Assembly (NCBI GenBank): GCA_029240475.1
Contig: JAREAF010000200.1
Span: 1 to 6,063, forward strand
Direction: 5' to 3'
DNA length: 6,063 nucleotides
From: Rhodospirillales bacterium
GTDB lineage: Bacteria; Pseudomonadota; Alphaproteobacteria; JAREAF01
The translations under genes and the position numbers were made by a program. Position 1 is the stretch's first letter; every line of letters begins with the position of its first letter. This document shows positions 1 to 5,789 of this stretch, piece by piece. The notes below the pieces were generated by a model. That model did no database searches. It was not told the origin of the DNA and saw only the letters and a list, made by a program, of their open reading frames with translations.

Positions 1-217
1 CGGCACCGGGGCCGAGGGCGCCATCGGGCCCGACCTCACGCATCTGGCAAGCCGCCGGACGATCGGCGCCGGCATGCTGCCGAACAATCGCGGCGCGCTC
101 GCCGGCTGGGTTGCAAATGCGCAGGCGATCAAGCCCGGCATCAAGATGCCGTCCTTCCAGATCCTCGACGGCGAATCCCTGCGCGTGCTCGCCGCCTATC
201 TCGAGAGCCTCGAATGA
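1..217 (+). CDS. ctaC: Cytochrome c oxidase subunit II, C-terminal cytochrome c domain (3' fragment)
   Basis: The reading frame is open from the window edge (first full codon at 2) to TGA at 215-217, giving the last 71 residues. The fragment reads as the end of a class I cytochrome c fold. It has a GPDLTHLASR segment, which normally follows the CXXCH haem c site at a short distance, and then a PGIKMPSF segment whose Met (residue 49 of the fragment) is the expected sixth haem iron ligand. It closes with a short helix ending LAAYLESLE. The CXXCH itself, the CuA domain and the membrane anchors must lie upstream of the window. In caa3-type oxidases this domain passes electrons to CuA on the periplasmic side. 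The stop overlaps the start of the fused subunit I+III gene (ATGA, 214-217), which makes the subunit II assignment much firmer than the fragment alone would. A separate cytochrome c is the less likely alternative. Confidence 0.88.
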   Translation, partial: GTGAEGAIGPDLTHLASRRTIGAGMLPNNRGALAGWVANAQAIKPGIKMPSFQILDGESLRVLAAYLESLE

Positions 218-2718
218 ACCGGCCCAATCCGCTGCCGCGCCCTGAAGGCGAGCGCAAGCATCTGGAGCAGGTGTGGCAGCCGCCCGCCGGCTGGCGGATC
301 CTCAGCGCCGTCAACAACACCTATGTCGGGCTGTTCTATATCGGGACGGCGCTCCTGTTCCTGCTGCTCGGCGGCGTGCTCGCCGTGATCATGCGCACGC
401 AACTCGCCGTCCCCGAGAACAACCTGCTCGACGCCGGCACCTACAATCAGATCTTCACCATGCACGGCACGGTGATGATGTTCCTCTTCGCCGTGCCGAT
501 GGTGGAGGCGATCGGGGTCTATCTGCTGCCGGGGTTCCTCGCCGCGCGCGACCTGCCGTTCCCGCGCCTCAGCGCCTACGCCTACTGGGCCTACGCCTTC
601 GGCGGCATCGCCTTCTTCTGCAGCCTCTTCTTCGGCTATGCGCCGGACGGCGGCTGGTTCATGTATCCGCCGCTGACGAGCTACCAGCATTCGCCCGGCA
701 TCAACGCCGATTTCTGGCTGCTCGGCATCGGCTTCATCGAGATCTCCGCCATCGCCGGCGCCATCGAGCTGGTGGTCGGGATCCTGCGGACCCGTGCGCC
801 CGGCATGACGCTGGACAGGATGCCGGTCTATGCCTGGGCGATGCTGGTCGTCGGGCTGATGATCACCTTCGGCTTTCCCCCGGTGATCGTCGGCACGCTG
901 CTGCTGGAGATCGAGCGCAGCCTGCACTGGCCCTTCTTCATCGCCGAGCGCGGCGGCGACCCGGTGCTCTGGCAGCATCTGTTCTGGCTGTTCGGCCATC
1001 CGGAGGTCTACATCATCTTCCTGCCGGCGGCGGGAATCGCCTCGATGATCGTGCCGACCATGGCGCAGACGCCGCTGGTCGGGTACCGGCTGGTGGTCCT
1101 CGCCATCATCGCCACCGGTTTCCTCAGCTTCGGCCTCTGGGTCCATCACATGTTCGCTGTCGGCTTGCCGCACCTGTCGATGGCGTTCTTCTCCGCCGCG
1201 AGCATGGCGGTCTCGATCATGAGCGGCGTCCAGGTCTTCTCCTGGATCGCGACGCTGGGCCGGGGGCGCGTGCGGCTCACGGTGCCGACCCTGTTCATCC
1301 TCGGCTTTCTCTTCACCTTCGTGGCGGGCGGCCTTACCGGCGTCATGCTCGCGACCATTCCGTTCGACTGGCAGGCGCACGACACCTACTTCGTGGTGGC
1401 GCACCTGCATTACGTGCTGATCGGCGGCATGGTCTTCCCGTTCTTCGCCGGCTTCTATTACTGGGCTCCGACGGTCTCCGGGCGAACGCTGTCGGAGCGG
1501 ATCGGGCGCTGGGTCTTCGCCCTGATGTTCGTCGGCTTCAATCTCGCTTTCTTCCCGATGCACATCACCGGCCTCATGGGCATGCCGCGGCGCGTCTATA
1601 CCTATCCCGAGGGCCTCGGCTGGGAGTGGCTGAACCTGCTCTCGACCGCGGGGGCCTACATGCTTGCGGCGGGGGTCGCGCTGTTCCTCGTCGACATCGC
1701 GCGCAATCTGCGCGTCGCCGGCAAGGTGGACACCAACCCCTGGAATGCCGGCACGCTGGAATGGCTGCCGCTCGACAACTACGCCTCGCGCAGCATTCCG
1801 CAGGTGGAGGGGCGCGATCCGCTCTGGGACAATCCGGGCCTGCGCAAGGAGGTGGACCGGGGCGAGCACTTCCTGCCCGGCAGCGCGACCGGCTACCGGG
1901 AGACGATCGTCACCAGCCCCATCGACGCCAAACCGCAATACCTCCTGACGTTACCGGGACCGAGCTGGAGCACGGTCGTCGCCGCCGCCGGCACCGCCGC
2001 CTTCTTCCTGCTGCTGACGGTGCAGCTTTATTGGACGTCGCTGATCGGCGCTGCGGTCGCGCTCGCGGGCGTGCTGCACTGGATGTGGCGCGCGGAACCG
2101 GGGCCGGTGAGCCCTCCGGTGGAGGTCGGGCGGGGCTGCGTGCTGCCCGTCAATATCTGCGGGCCCGCCTCCCATTCCTGGTGGGGGACGATGGTCCTGA
2201 TCCTGGTCGACGGGACCATCTTCGCCTCGCTGCTCTTCACCTATTTCTATCTGTGGACCGTGCGGCCGGAGCAGTGGGCGCCCGCAGCCGCGCTGCTGCC
2301 CGATGCGCTCTGGCCGCTGCTGTCCGCGGCGGGCTATGCAGGCAGCGCGGCGCTGATCCTGTTCGGGCGGCGCGCGGTGCGGGCCGGGCGGGTGGCCGTG
2401 ACCGCAGCGATCGCGCCGGCCTTCGGGCTGTTGGTCCTCGGCTTCGGCGCCGAGCTGATCGGGCAGATCGAGACCGAGCTCGTCCCCACGGCGAGCGCTT
2501 ATGGCGCGGCGGTCTATGTGATCTCCGCCAATCAGGGCGTGCATGTCGGCGCGCTCATGATCATGGCGGGATTCGTGATGGCGCGCGCCTGGACGGGCCG
2601 GCTCTCCTGGGAGCGGCGGGCGAGCTACGACAACACCATGCTGCTCTGGGCTTACACCGCGTGCCAGGGGCTGGTCGGGCTGGCGGTGCTGCATCTGTTC
2701 CCGAGGTTCTTGGGATGA
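214..2718 (+). CDS. ctaD: Fused cytochrome c oxidase subunit I+III (caa3/aa3-type terminal oxidase)
   Basis: This 834-residue inner-membrane protein is the catalytic core of a proton-pumping haem-copper oxidase that reduces O2 to water. Residues 1 to about 520 are subunit I with twelve predicted helices. Visible ligands are His84 and His399 (haem a), His397 (haem a3), and His262, His311 and His312 (CuB). Tyr266 sits in the HPEVY motif with Glu264, as in A-type oxidases. His389-Asp390 match the Mg/Mn site, and Arg459-Arg460 match the haem propionate arginines. NPWNAGTLEW (508-517) is the usual subunit I tail. A hydrophilic linker (about 518-580) leads to a seven-helix subunit III module (about 585-834), with a helix beginning HSWWG at 654. 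Such I+III fusions are known, for example in Thermus caa3. The start at 214 overlaps the upstream stop, with GAGAG at 203-207 as ribosome binding site. Oddities: by ungapped spacing to R. sphaeroides landmarks, K362 is Gln340, N121 is Val102, N139 is Ser120 and N207 is Glu185, while D132 is kept as Asp113. Confidence 0.97.
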   Translation: MNRPNPLPRPEGERKHLEQVWQPPAGWRILSAVNNTYVGLFYIGTALLFLLLGGVLAVIMRTQLAVPENNLLDAGTYNQIFTMHGTVMMFLFAVPMVEAIGVYLLPGFLAARDLPFPRLSAYAYWAYAFGGIAFFCSLFFGYAPDGGWFMYPPLTSYQHSPGINADFWLLGIGFIEISAIAGAIELVVGILRTRAPGMTLDRMPVYAWAMLVVGLMITFGFPPVIVGTLLLEIERSLHWPFFIAERGGDPVLWQHLFWLFGHPEVYIIFLPAAGIASMIVPTMAQTPLVGYRLVVLAIIATGFLSFGLWVHHMFAVGLPHLSMAFFSAASMAVSIMSGVQVFSWIATLGRGRVRLTVPTLFILGFLFTFVAGGLTGVMLATIPFDWQAHDTYFVVAHLHYVLIGGMVFPFFAGFYYWAPTVSGRTLSERIGRWVFALMFVGFNLAFFPMHITGLMGMPRRVYTYPEGLGWEWLNLLSTAGAYMLAAGVALFLVDIARNLRVAGKVDTNPWNAGTLEWLPLDNYASRSIPQVEGRDPLWDNPGLRKEVDRGEHFLPGSATGYRETIVTSPIDAKPQYLLTLPGPSWSTVVAAAGTAAFFLLLTVQLYWTSLIGAAVALAGVLHWMWRAEPGPVSPPVEVGRGCVLPVNICGPASHSWWGTMVLILVDGTIFASLLFTYFYLWTVRPEQWAPAAALLPDALWPLLSAAGYAGSAALILFGRRAVRAGRVAVTAAIAPAFGLLVLGFGAELIGQIETELVPTASAYGAAVYVISANQGVHVGALMIMAGFVMARAWTGRLSWERRASYDNTMLLWAYTACQGLVGLAVLHLFPRFLG

Positions 2719-3053
2719 CCCGGCGCATCGATCATCGCGGTTTCATCGGCGAGGTGCTGTTCGCGCTGTCCGGCCTTCTGGTCTGGGTCGCGCATTTCCT
2801 CGTCGTCTATGTGGCGACGGCGCTGCTCTGCGCCCGCACCTCCGCAGGAGCCCTCATTCCTGTCCTGATACTGTTCGCCACCGTACTGGCGGTCGCCGCG
2901 CTCGTGGCGGTCTTTGTCGTCGCACGCAGGAAACTGCGGCAGGAAAGCTCCGGACGGCGCTTCCTGGCCCGGCTCGCCCTATTCGGAGCCGCAATCGCGC
3001 TCGTGGCTGTCATCTGGGAAGCGATGCCGGCGGGATTTCTGCCGTCCTGCTGA
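2715..3053 (+). CDS. Small three-helix membrane protein coupled to the oxidase operon
   Basis: This is a 112-residue protein of unknown function. ATG at 2715 overlaps the TGA of the oxidase gene (ATGA), and GAGG at 2703-2706 lies 8 bases before it, so translation is probably coupled. The protein is strongly hydrophobic, with three predicted helices at about 14-38, 46-70 and 84-102. A basic, polar loop (about 71-82, RRKLRQESSGRR) separates helices 2 and 3. The first helix carries Trp24, His27, Tyr32 and Cys39, and the protein ends in Cys112. Small proteins with three helices often sit at the end of oxidase operons as subunit IV-type or assembly factors, and the position suggests such a role here. 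I see no clear match to the prokaryotic subunit IV signature, so the role is inferred from context. That the gene is real is well supported by the overlap, the ribosome binding site and the membrane-protein pattern. Confidence 0.85.
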   Translation: MTRRIDHRGFIGEVLFALSGLLVWVAHFLVVYVATALLCARTSAGALIPVLILFATVLAVAALVAVFVVARRKLRQESSGRRFLARLALFGAAIALVAVIWEAMPAGFLPSC

Positions 3054-3063
3054 AACTCGGATC

Positions 3064-3088
3064 GCGGCATTTCGACACCACCTGCCGC
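3064..3088 (+). terminator. Weak inverted repeat after the oxidase operon
   Basis: GCGGCA (3064-3069) and TGCCGC (3083-3088) form a perfect 6 bp stem with a 13-base loop, starting 10 bases after the stop codon of the small membrane protein gene. It is followed by AAAA rather than a T-run, so it is not a standard intrinsic terminator on the + strand. It could be a transcript-end or stability hairpin, or chance in GC-rich DNA. Confidence 0.22.
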
Positions 3089-3164
3089 AAAATCGCCCCG
3101 TATTGAAACCCGCGCGCGCATCCCTCGGCAAGACGTTGCGTTAGTCGGCATTCCAAGACATGGC

Positions 3165-3171
3165 GAGAGGG
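3165..3171 (+). promoter_or_regulatory. Ribosome binding site of the outer-membrane protein gene
   Basis: GAGAGGG lies 8 bases before the ATG at 3180 and supports that start. The rest of the 126-base gap (3054-3179) is less GC-rich than the genes around it and is the likely place for this gene's promoter. I could not find a -35/-10 pair with acceptable spacing: the TTGAAA at 3103-3108 has no partner 16-18 bases downstream. Confidence 0.6.
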
Positions 3172-3179
3172 CTAATTCG

Positions 3180-3695
3180 ATGAAATACGCAGTGATTTTC
3201 GCAGGAGCCGTGCTCCTGCTTCCCGGCGTGGCGGCGGCTCAGGAGGCCGGCACCGACTATGGATTTGCTCCCGGCGACCGCACGGCTACCCTGTCGGGCA
3301 GCGGCATCAACAGCAAGGATTTCGACGACGGCAACTTTGGCGTGGCCGGCTCGATCGACTGGTTCGTGATCGACAATCTGGCCGTCGGCGTGCGGCAGGA
3401 CCTCAATTGGGCCGACAATGAGGACAACGACGACACCTGGGCGGGCGCCACGCGCCTCGCAGCGGACTATCACTTCGACCTCGCGCGCCTGCAGCCCTTC
3501 ATCGGCGCTTCGGTCGGCTACATCTATGGCGATGCGGTGAACGAGGCCTGGGTGGCGGGGCCCGAAGGCGGCCTGAAATTCTTCGTCAACAACACGACCT
3601 ATCTCTTCGGCCAGACCGCCTACCAGTTCGATCTGGAGGACGGGTTCGACGAGGGCTCCTGGATTCACAATGTCGGGGTGGGCTTCAAGTTCTAG
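3180..3695 (+). CDS. Small outer-membrane beta-barrel protein, function unknown
   Basis: The 171-residue protein opens with a clear Sec signal peptide: MKYA, a hydrophobic core, then GVAAA followed by QEAG. Signal peptidase I would probably cut after Ala20. The mature part, about 151 residues, shows alternating polar and aromatic/hydrophobic stretches consistent with about eight beta strands (roughly 33-42, 52-62, 66-75, 86-99, 104-115, 122-136, 138-148 and 160-171). It ends in Phe, the usual C-terminal signature read by the BAM machinery. The size fits an eight-stranded OmpX/OmpA-type barrel without a periplasmic domain. The chain is acidic, with Asp/Glu clusters at 79-85 and 151-158 likely to lie in loops. 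Signal peptide, length and C-terminus make an outer-membrane barrel likely. What it does is not visible, and the neighbours do not suggest a partner. It is probably a single-gene transcript: a 126-base gap lies before it and a convergent gene after it. Confidence 0.88.
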   Translation: MKYAVIFAGAVLLLPGVAAAQEAGTDYGFAPGDRTATLSGSGINSKDFDDGNFGVAGSIDWFVIDNLAVGVRQDLNWADNEDNDDTWAGATRLAADYHFDLARLQPFIGASVGYIYGDAVNEAWVAGPEGGLKFFVNNTTYLFGQTAYQFDLEDGFDEGSWIHNVGVGFKF

Positions 3696-3713
3696 CCCAA
3701 CCGGGGGCGGGGA

Positions 3714-4658
3714 CTACCGGGCGCCTTCGCGCGCCCGGATCGCCTCGCGCCGGAAGACATAGAGGCCGCTGCCCACCACCAGGACAATGCCGACCAGCAG
3801 CGTCGGCGTGGGAAGCTCGGACCAGATCGCCCAGCCCCACAGCACCGACCAGGGCAGCGAGGCATATTCGAACGGCGCCACGGCCGTTGCCGGCGCGACC
3901 CGATAGGCCTGCGCCAGGCAGGTGAAGCCGATCGCCGCGATCACGCCGCAGACGCAGAACAGCAGGAAGTCTCCCATGCTGGGCCAGGTCCAGGCGCGCA
4001 GCAGGAAGTCCACCTCCGGCCGGCCGGTCCCGCCGAGGACGCCATCGCCGAACGCAAGCCCCGCCGAGCCGGCAATCACCGCATAGACCAGGGTGGCCGA
4101 GATCGCCATGCTTTCGGCGCTGTCGGTCTCGCCGATGCGCCGCGCGAGAATGGCCGAGAACGCGTAGGCCACGGCCGAGGCCAGCGCGAGGATCGCCGCC
4201 AGCGACAGCTCGCCTTGCGGCTTCATGATCACCAGCACGCCGATGAACCCGACCGCGATCGCGCTCCAGCGGCGTACGCCCGCATGCTCGCCCAGGAGGA
4301 AACCGGAGAGCGCGGTCATGAAGAGCGGCGCGGAATAAAAGATCGACACCGTCTCGGCCAGCGGCAGCGCCGCCAGCGCAAGGTAATAGGTGGTGTAGGA
4401 GAGGAACATGACCAGCCCGCGCAAGGCCTGCTGGAATGGCTTGGCCGCGCGCAGCCTCTGCCCGCCGCGCAGGCCTGCCAGCGCGAACAGCAGCGGCAGC
4501 GACACGAGGCTGCGCACGAACACGATCTCCAGCACCGGATAATCGCCGCTCAGCCATTTGATGATGACGTCCTGGATCGAGAACACGGTCACGCCGGCCA
4601 CCACGAAGGCAATGCCGCTCAGCGGCCGGTCGAAGCGGAGGGTGGCGGCTTCAGCCAT
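3714..4658 (-). CDS. EamA/DMT-family transporter with ten membrane helices
   Basis: This 314-residue inner-membrane protein belongs to the drug/metabolite transporter superfamily. Two EamA repeats are visible, at about 14-146 and 156-303, each with five hydrophobic helices, giving ten in total. The first repeat ends with a helix running into LLGE (121-124) and a GFIGVLVIMKP stretch (137-147). The second has the matching APFEYASLPW segment (261-270), then WSELP (279-283) and a final helix ending YVFRRE. These paired motifs are typical of the family, whose members export amino acids, metabolites or S-adenosylmethionine. The substrate cannot be told from sequence here. The start at 4658 has AAAGG 10 bases upstream (4669-4673 on the + strand). 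The gene lies 23 bases after the stop of the oxidoreductase gene on the same strand, so the two probably share a transcript. It converges on the outer-membrane protein gene with an 18-base gap and no clear terminator hairpin between. Confidence 0.95.
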   Translation of the reverse strand: MAEAATLRFDRPLSGIAFVVAGVTVFSIQDVIIKWLSGDYPVLEIVFVRSLVSLPLLFALAGLRGGQRLRAAKPFQQALRGLVMFLSYTTYYLALAALPLAETVSIFYSAPLFMTALSGFLLGEHAGVRRWSAIAVGFIGVLVIMKPQGELSLAAILALASAVAYAFSAILARRIGETDSAESMAISATLVYAVIAGSAGLAFGDGVLGGTGRPEVDFLLRAWTWPSMGDFLLFCVCGVIAAIGFTCLAQAYRVAPATAVAPFEYASLPWSVLWGWAIWSELPTPTLLVGIVLVVGSGLYVFRREAIRAREGAR

Positions 4659-4681
4659 GTGAGGGAGACCTTTGCGCGAAA

Positions 4682-5665
4682 TCAGCCGATGGAGACCAGC
4701 ACCTGGCCCAGCTTGTTCCCGGCCTCGACCGCTTCATGGGCGCGGGCGATCTGGTCGAGCGGGAACCGGCCCGCCATCGGGTGGGTGAGCGCGCCGGCCG
4801 CGAGCGCCGCCGTGAGGTTCGCGATCGACCGCCGCCGCGCCTCCGGCGCGAGGATGTAGACCAGCACGAGGCGCAAGGTCACCGCCTTGAACATCAGCGG
4901 ATAGAAGGGCAGGGCCGGCGTCGGCGCGCCCATCGAGGCGTAGGCGGCGATCACGCCATTCTCCTTGATCGCGGAAAGGCTGGTCTCGAGATTGCCGCCG
5001 AACTCCACCTCGACGATGCGGTCCACGCCCGCGCCGGCGGTCGCTTCGCGTACGCGCTCGGCCACGTTCTCGCGCTTGTAATCGATGACGAGATCCGCGC
5101 CCGAATCGCGGCAGGCGGCTACGGTTTCGGACCGGCCGGCGGTGGCGATGACACGCGCTCCCGCCCATTTGGCGAGCTGGATCCCATAATGACCGACCGC
5201 GCCCGCGCCGCCGGTCACGAGCACGGTCTTGCCCTCGAGCGGCCCGTCGGAGAAGAGGCAGGCCTCGGCGGTCATGGCGGGAATGCCCATGCAGGCGCCG
5301 GCGTCGAAGGAGGCGCCGTCCGGCAGCTTCACTGCCTGCTCGGCGGGCAGGGCGATCCTCTCCGCCGCCGTGCCGAAAGGCCGCCGCCACTGGCCGTTCC
5401 ACAGCCAGACCCGCTCGCCGATGCGGGCCTTGTCGACGCCCGGCCCGACGGCCTCGACGACGCCGGCGCCGTCGCTATGCGGGACGATGCGGGCGAACGC
5501 CATGCCGCCCCGAGCGCCCGCCCGGCTCTTCACGTCCGAGGGGTTGACGCCCGAGACATGAACGCGGACCAGCACCTCGCCCGGGCCGGGGACCGGGTCG
5601 GCCAGCGTGCCCACCTGCAGGACCTCGCGCGCGGGGCCGTTCCGTTCGTACCAGGCTGCCTTCAT
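4682..5665 (-). CDS. Zinc-independent MDR-family NADPH:quinone oxidoreductase
   Basis: This 327-residue cytosolic enzyme belongs to the medium-chain dehydrogenase/reductase superfamily, quinone oxidoreductase branch. The N-terminal catalytic (GroES-like) domain opens with MKAAWYERNGPA and holds PGPGEVLVRVHVSGVNPSD (26-44) and HSDGAGVVEAVGPGV (63-77), both family hallmarks. The Rossmann domain carries the dinucleotide motif TGGAGAVGHYGIQLAKWAGA (151-170), with AGRSE (176-180) after the second strand. The segment GADLVIDYKREN (189-200) is also typical, as is the C-terminal GKLGQVLV-like end (here NKLGQVLVSIG). No zinc-binding cysteine set is present, so it should use NAD(P)H directly, reducing quinones or enal/enone-type substrates. 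The frame is open back to an ATG at 5749, but the extra 28 residues are Arg-rich and unlike the family, while Met at 5663-5665 gives the standard MKA start. It is probably cotranscribed with the EamA transporter that follows. The exact substrate is not predictable. Confidence 0.95.
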   Translation of the reverse strand: MKAAWYERNGPAREVLQVGTLADPVPGPGEVLVRVHVSGVNPSDVKSRAGARGGMAFARIVPHSDGAGVVEAVGPGVDKARIGERVWLWNGQWRRPFGTAAERIALPAEQAVKLPDGASFDAGACMGIPAMTAEACLFSDGPLEGKTVLVTGGAGAVGHYGIQLAKWAGARVIATAGRSETVAACRDSGADLVIDYKRENVAERVREATAGAGVDRIVEVEFGGNLETSLSAIKENGVIAAYASMGAPTPALPFYPLMFKAVTLRLVLVYILAPEARRRSIANLTAALAAGALTHPMAGRFPLDQIARAHEAVEAGNKLGQVLVSIG

Positions 5666-5719
5666 ACTGGTGCCGCTTCGGGTTGGGGTGCGACGCCGAA
5701 CATAGCAGCCGCGCCGCGC

Positions 5720-5733
5720 GTGATTTGGATCAA
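5720..5733. promoter_or_regulatory. FNR/FixK-like box in the divergent promoter region
   Basis: The 14-mer GTGATTTGGATCAA contains the palindrome TGAT-N4-ATCA and matches 9 of the 10 fixed bases of the FNR-family consensus TTGAT-N4-ATCAA. Its centre is about 63 bases before the GTG start of the YeeE-type gene and about 61 bases before the ATG of the oxidoreductase gene, so it could act on either. For the rightward gene, an activator at -41.5 would place the transcript start near 5768, with a CATAGG-like -10 at about 5760. That fit is only approximate. Binding by an FnrL-, FixK- or Dnr-type regulator is inference. Confidence 0.45.
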
Positions 5734-5779
5734 AGCGCCGGGTTGGCATCTGTAGGCGTCATAGGGGGTCTGCGATTTT

Positions 5780-5784
5780 GGAGG
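5780..5784 (+). promoter_or_regulatory. Shine-Dalgarno site deciding the GTG start at 5790
   Basis: A strong GGAGG lies 5 bases before the GTG at 5790-5792. No ATG occurs in this frame near the gene start before codon 24. The site therefore fixes GTG as the start, in agreement with the family's usual MENFTP N-terminus. An in-frame TTG at 5778-5780 overlaps this site and is not a plausible start. Confidence 0.75.
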
Positions 5785-5789
5785 TTGGA

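Noticed and set aside
196..1938. Open frame of 580 residues on the minus strand opposite the oxidase gene
   Set aside because: The translation is dominated by Arg, His, Asp, Glu and Pro with no domain pattern. It is the expected antisense shadow of a GC-rich, membrane-protein gene.
1951..2694. Minus-strand open frame of 247 residues opposite the subunit III module
   Set aside because: Low-complexity Arg/Pro/Gln/His composition, no ribosome binding site, and fully inside a well-supported gene.
273..2714. Long + strand frame of over 800 residues overlapping the oxidase gene and running into the small membrane protein frame
   Set aside because: Its sequence is Arg/Ala-rich nonsense compared with the clear oxidase frame. 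Only the last 112 codons, from the ATG at 2715, are a real gene.
3103..3131. Possible promoter with TTGAAA as -35
   Set aside because: With 16-18 base spacing the -10 position is GC-rich and unlike TATAAT, so I do not call it.
2807..3151. Minus-strand frame of 114 residues opposite the small membrane protein
   Set aside because: Ser/Arg/Ala-rich, and without a family pattern. The + strand frame has a coupled start and coherent membrane helices.
3696..3713. Possible bidirectional terminator between the convergent genes
   Set aside because: Only a trivial 4 bp G/C pairing can be drawn and there is no T-run on either strand.
5677..5700. Inverted repeat TTCGG-N14-CCGAA next to the oxidoreductase start
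   Set aside because: Five-base arms of G/C-rich sequence with a 14-base gap are common by chance here, and they do not match an operator I know.
5666..5749. N-terminal extension of the oxidoreductase to the ATG at 5749
   Set aside because: The 28 extra residues are Arg-rich, not part of the family, and would cover the FNR-like site. The internal ATG at 5663-5665 gives the standard N-terminus.
4736..5755. + strand open frame of 339 residues opposite the oxidoreductase gene
   Set aside because: Composition is typical of an antisense shadow, and the minus strand carries an unmistakable MDR enzyme.
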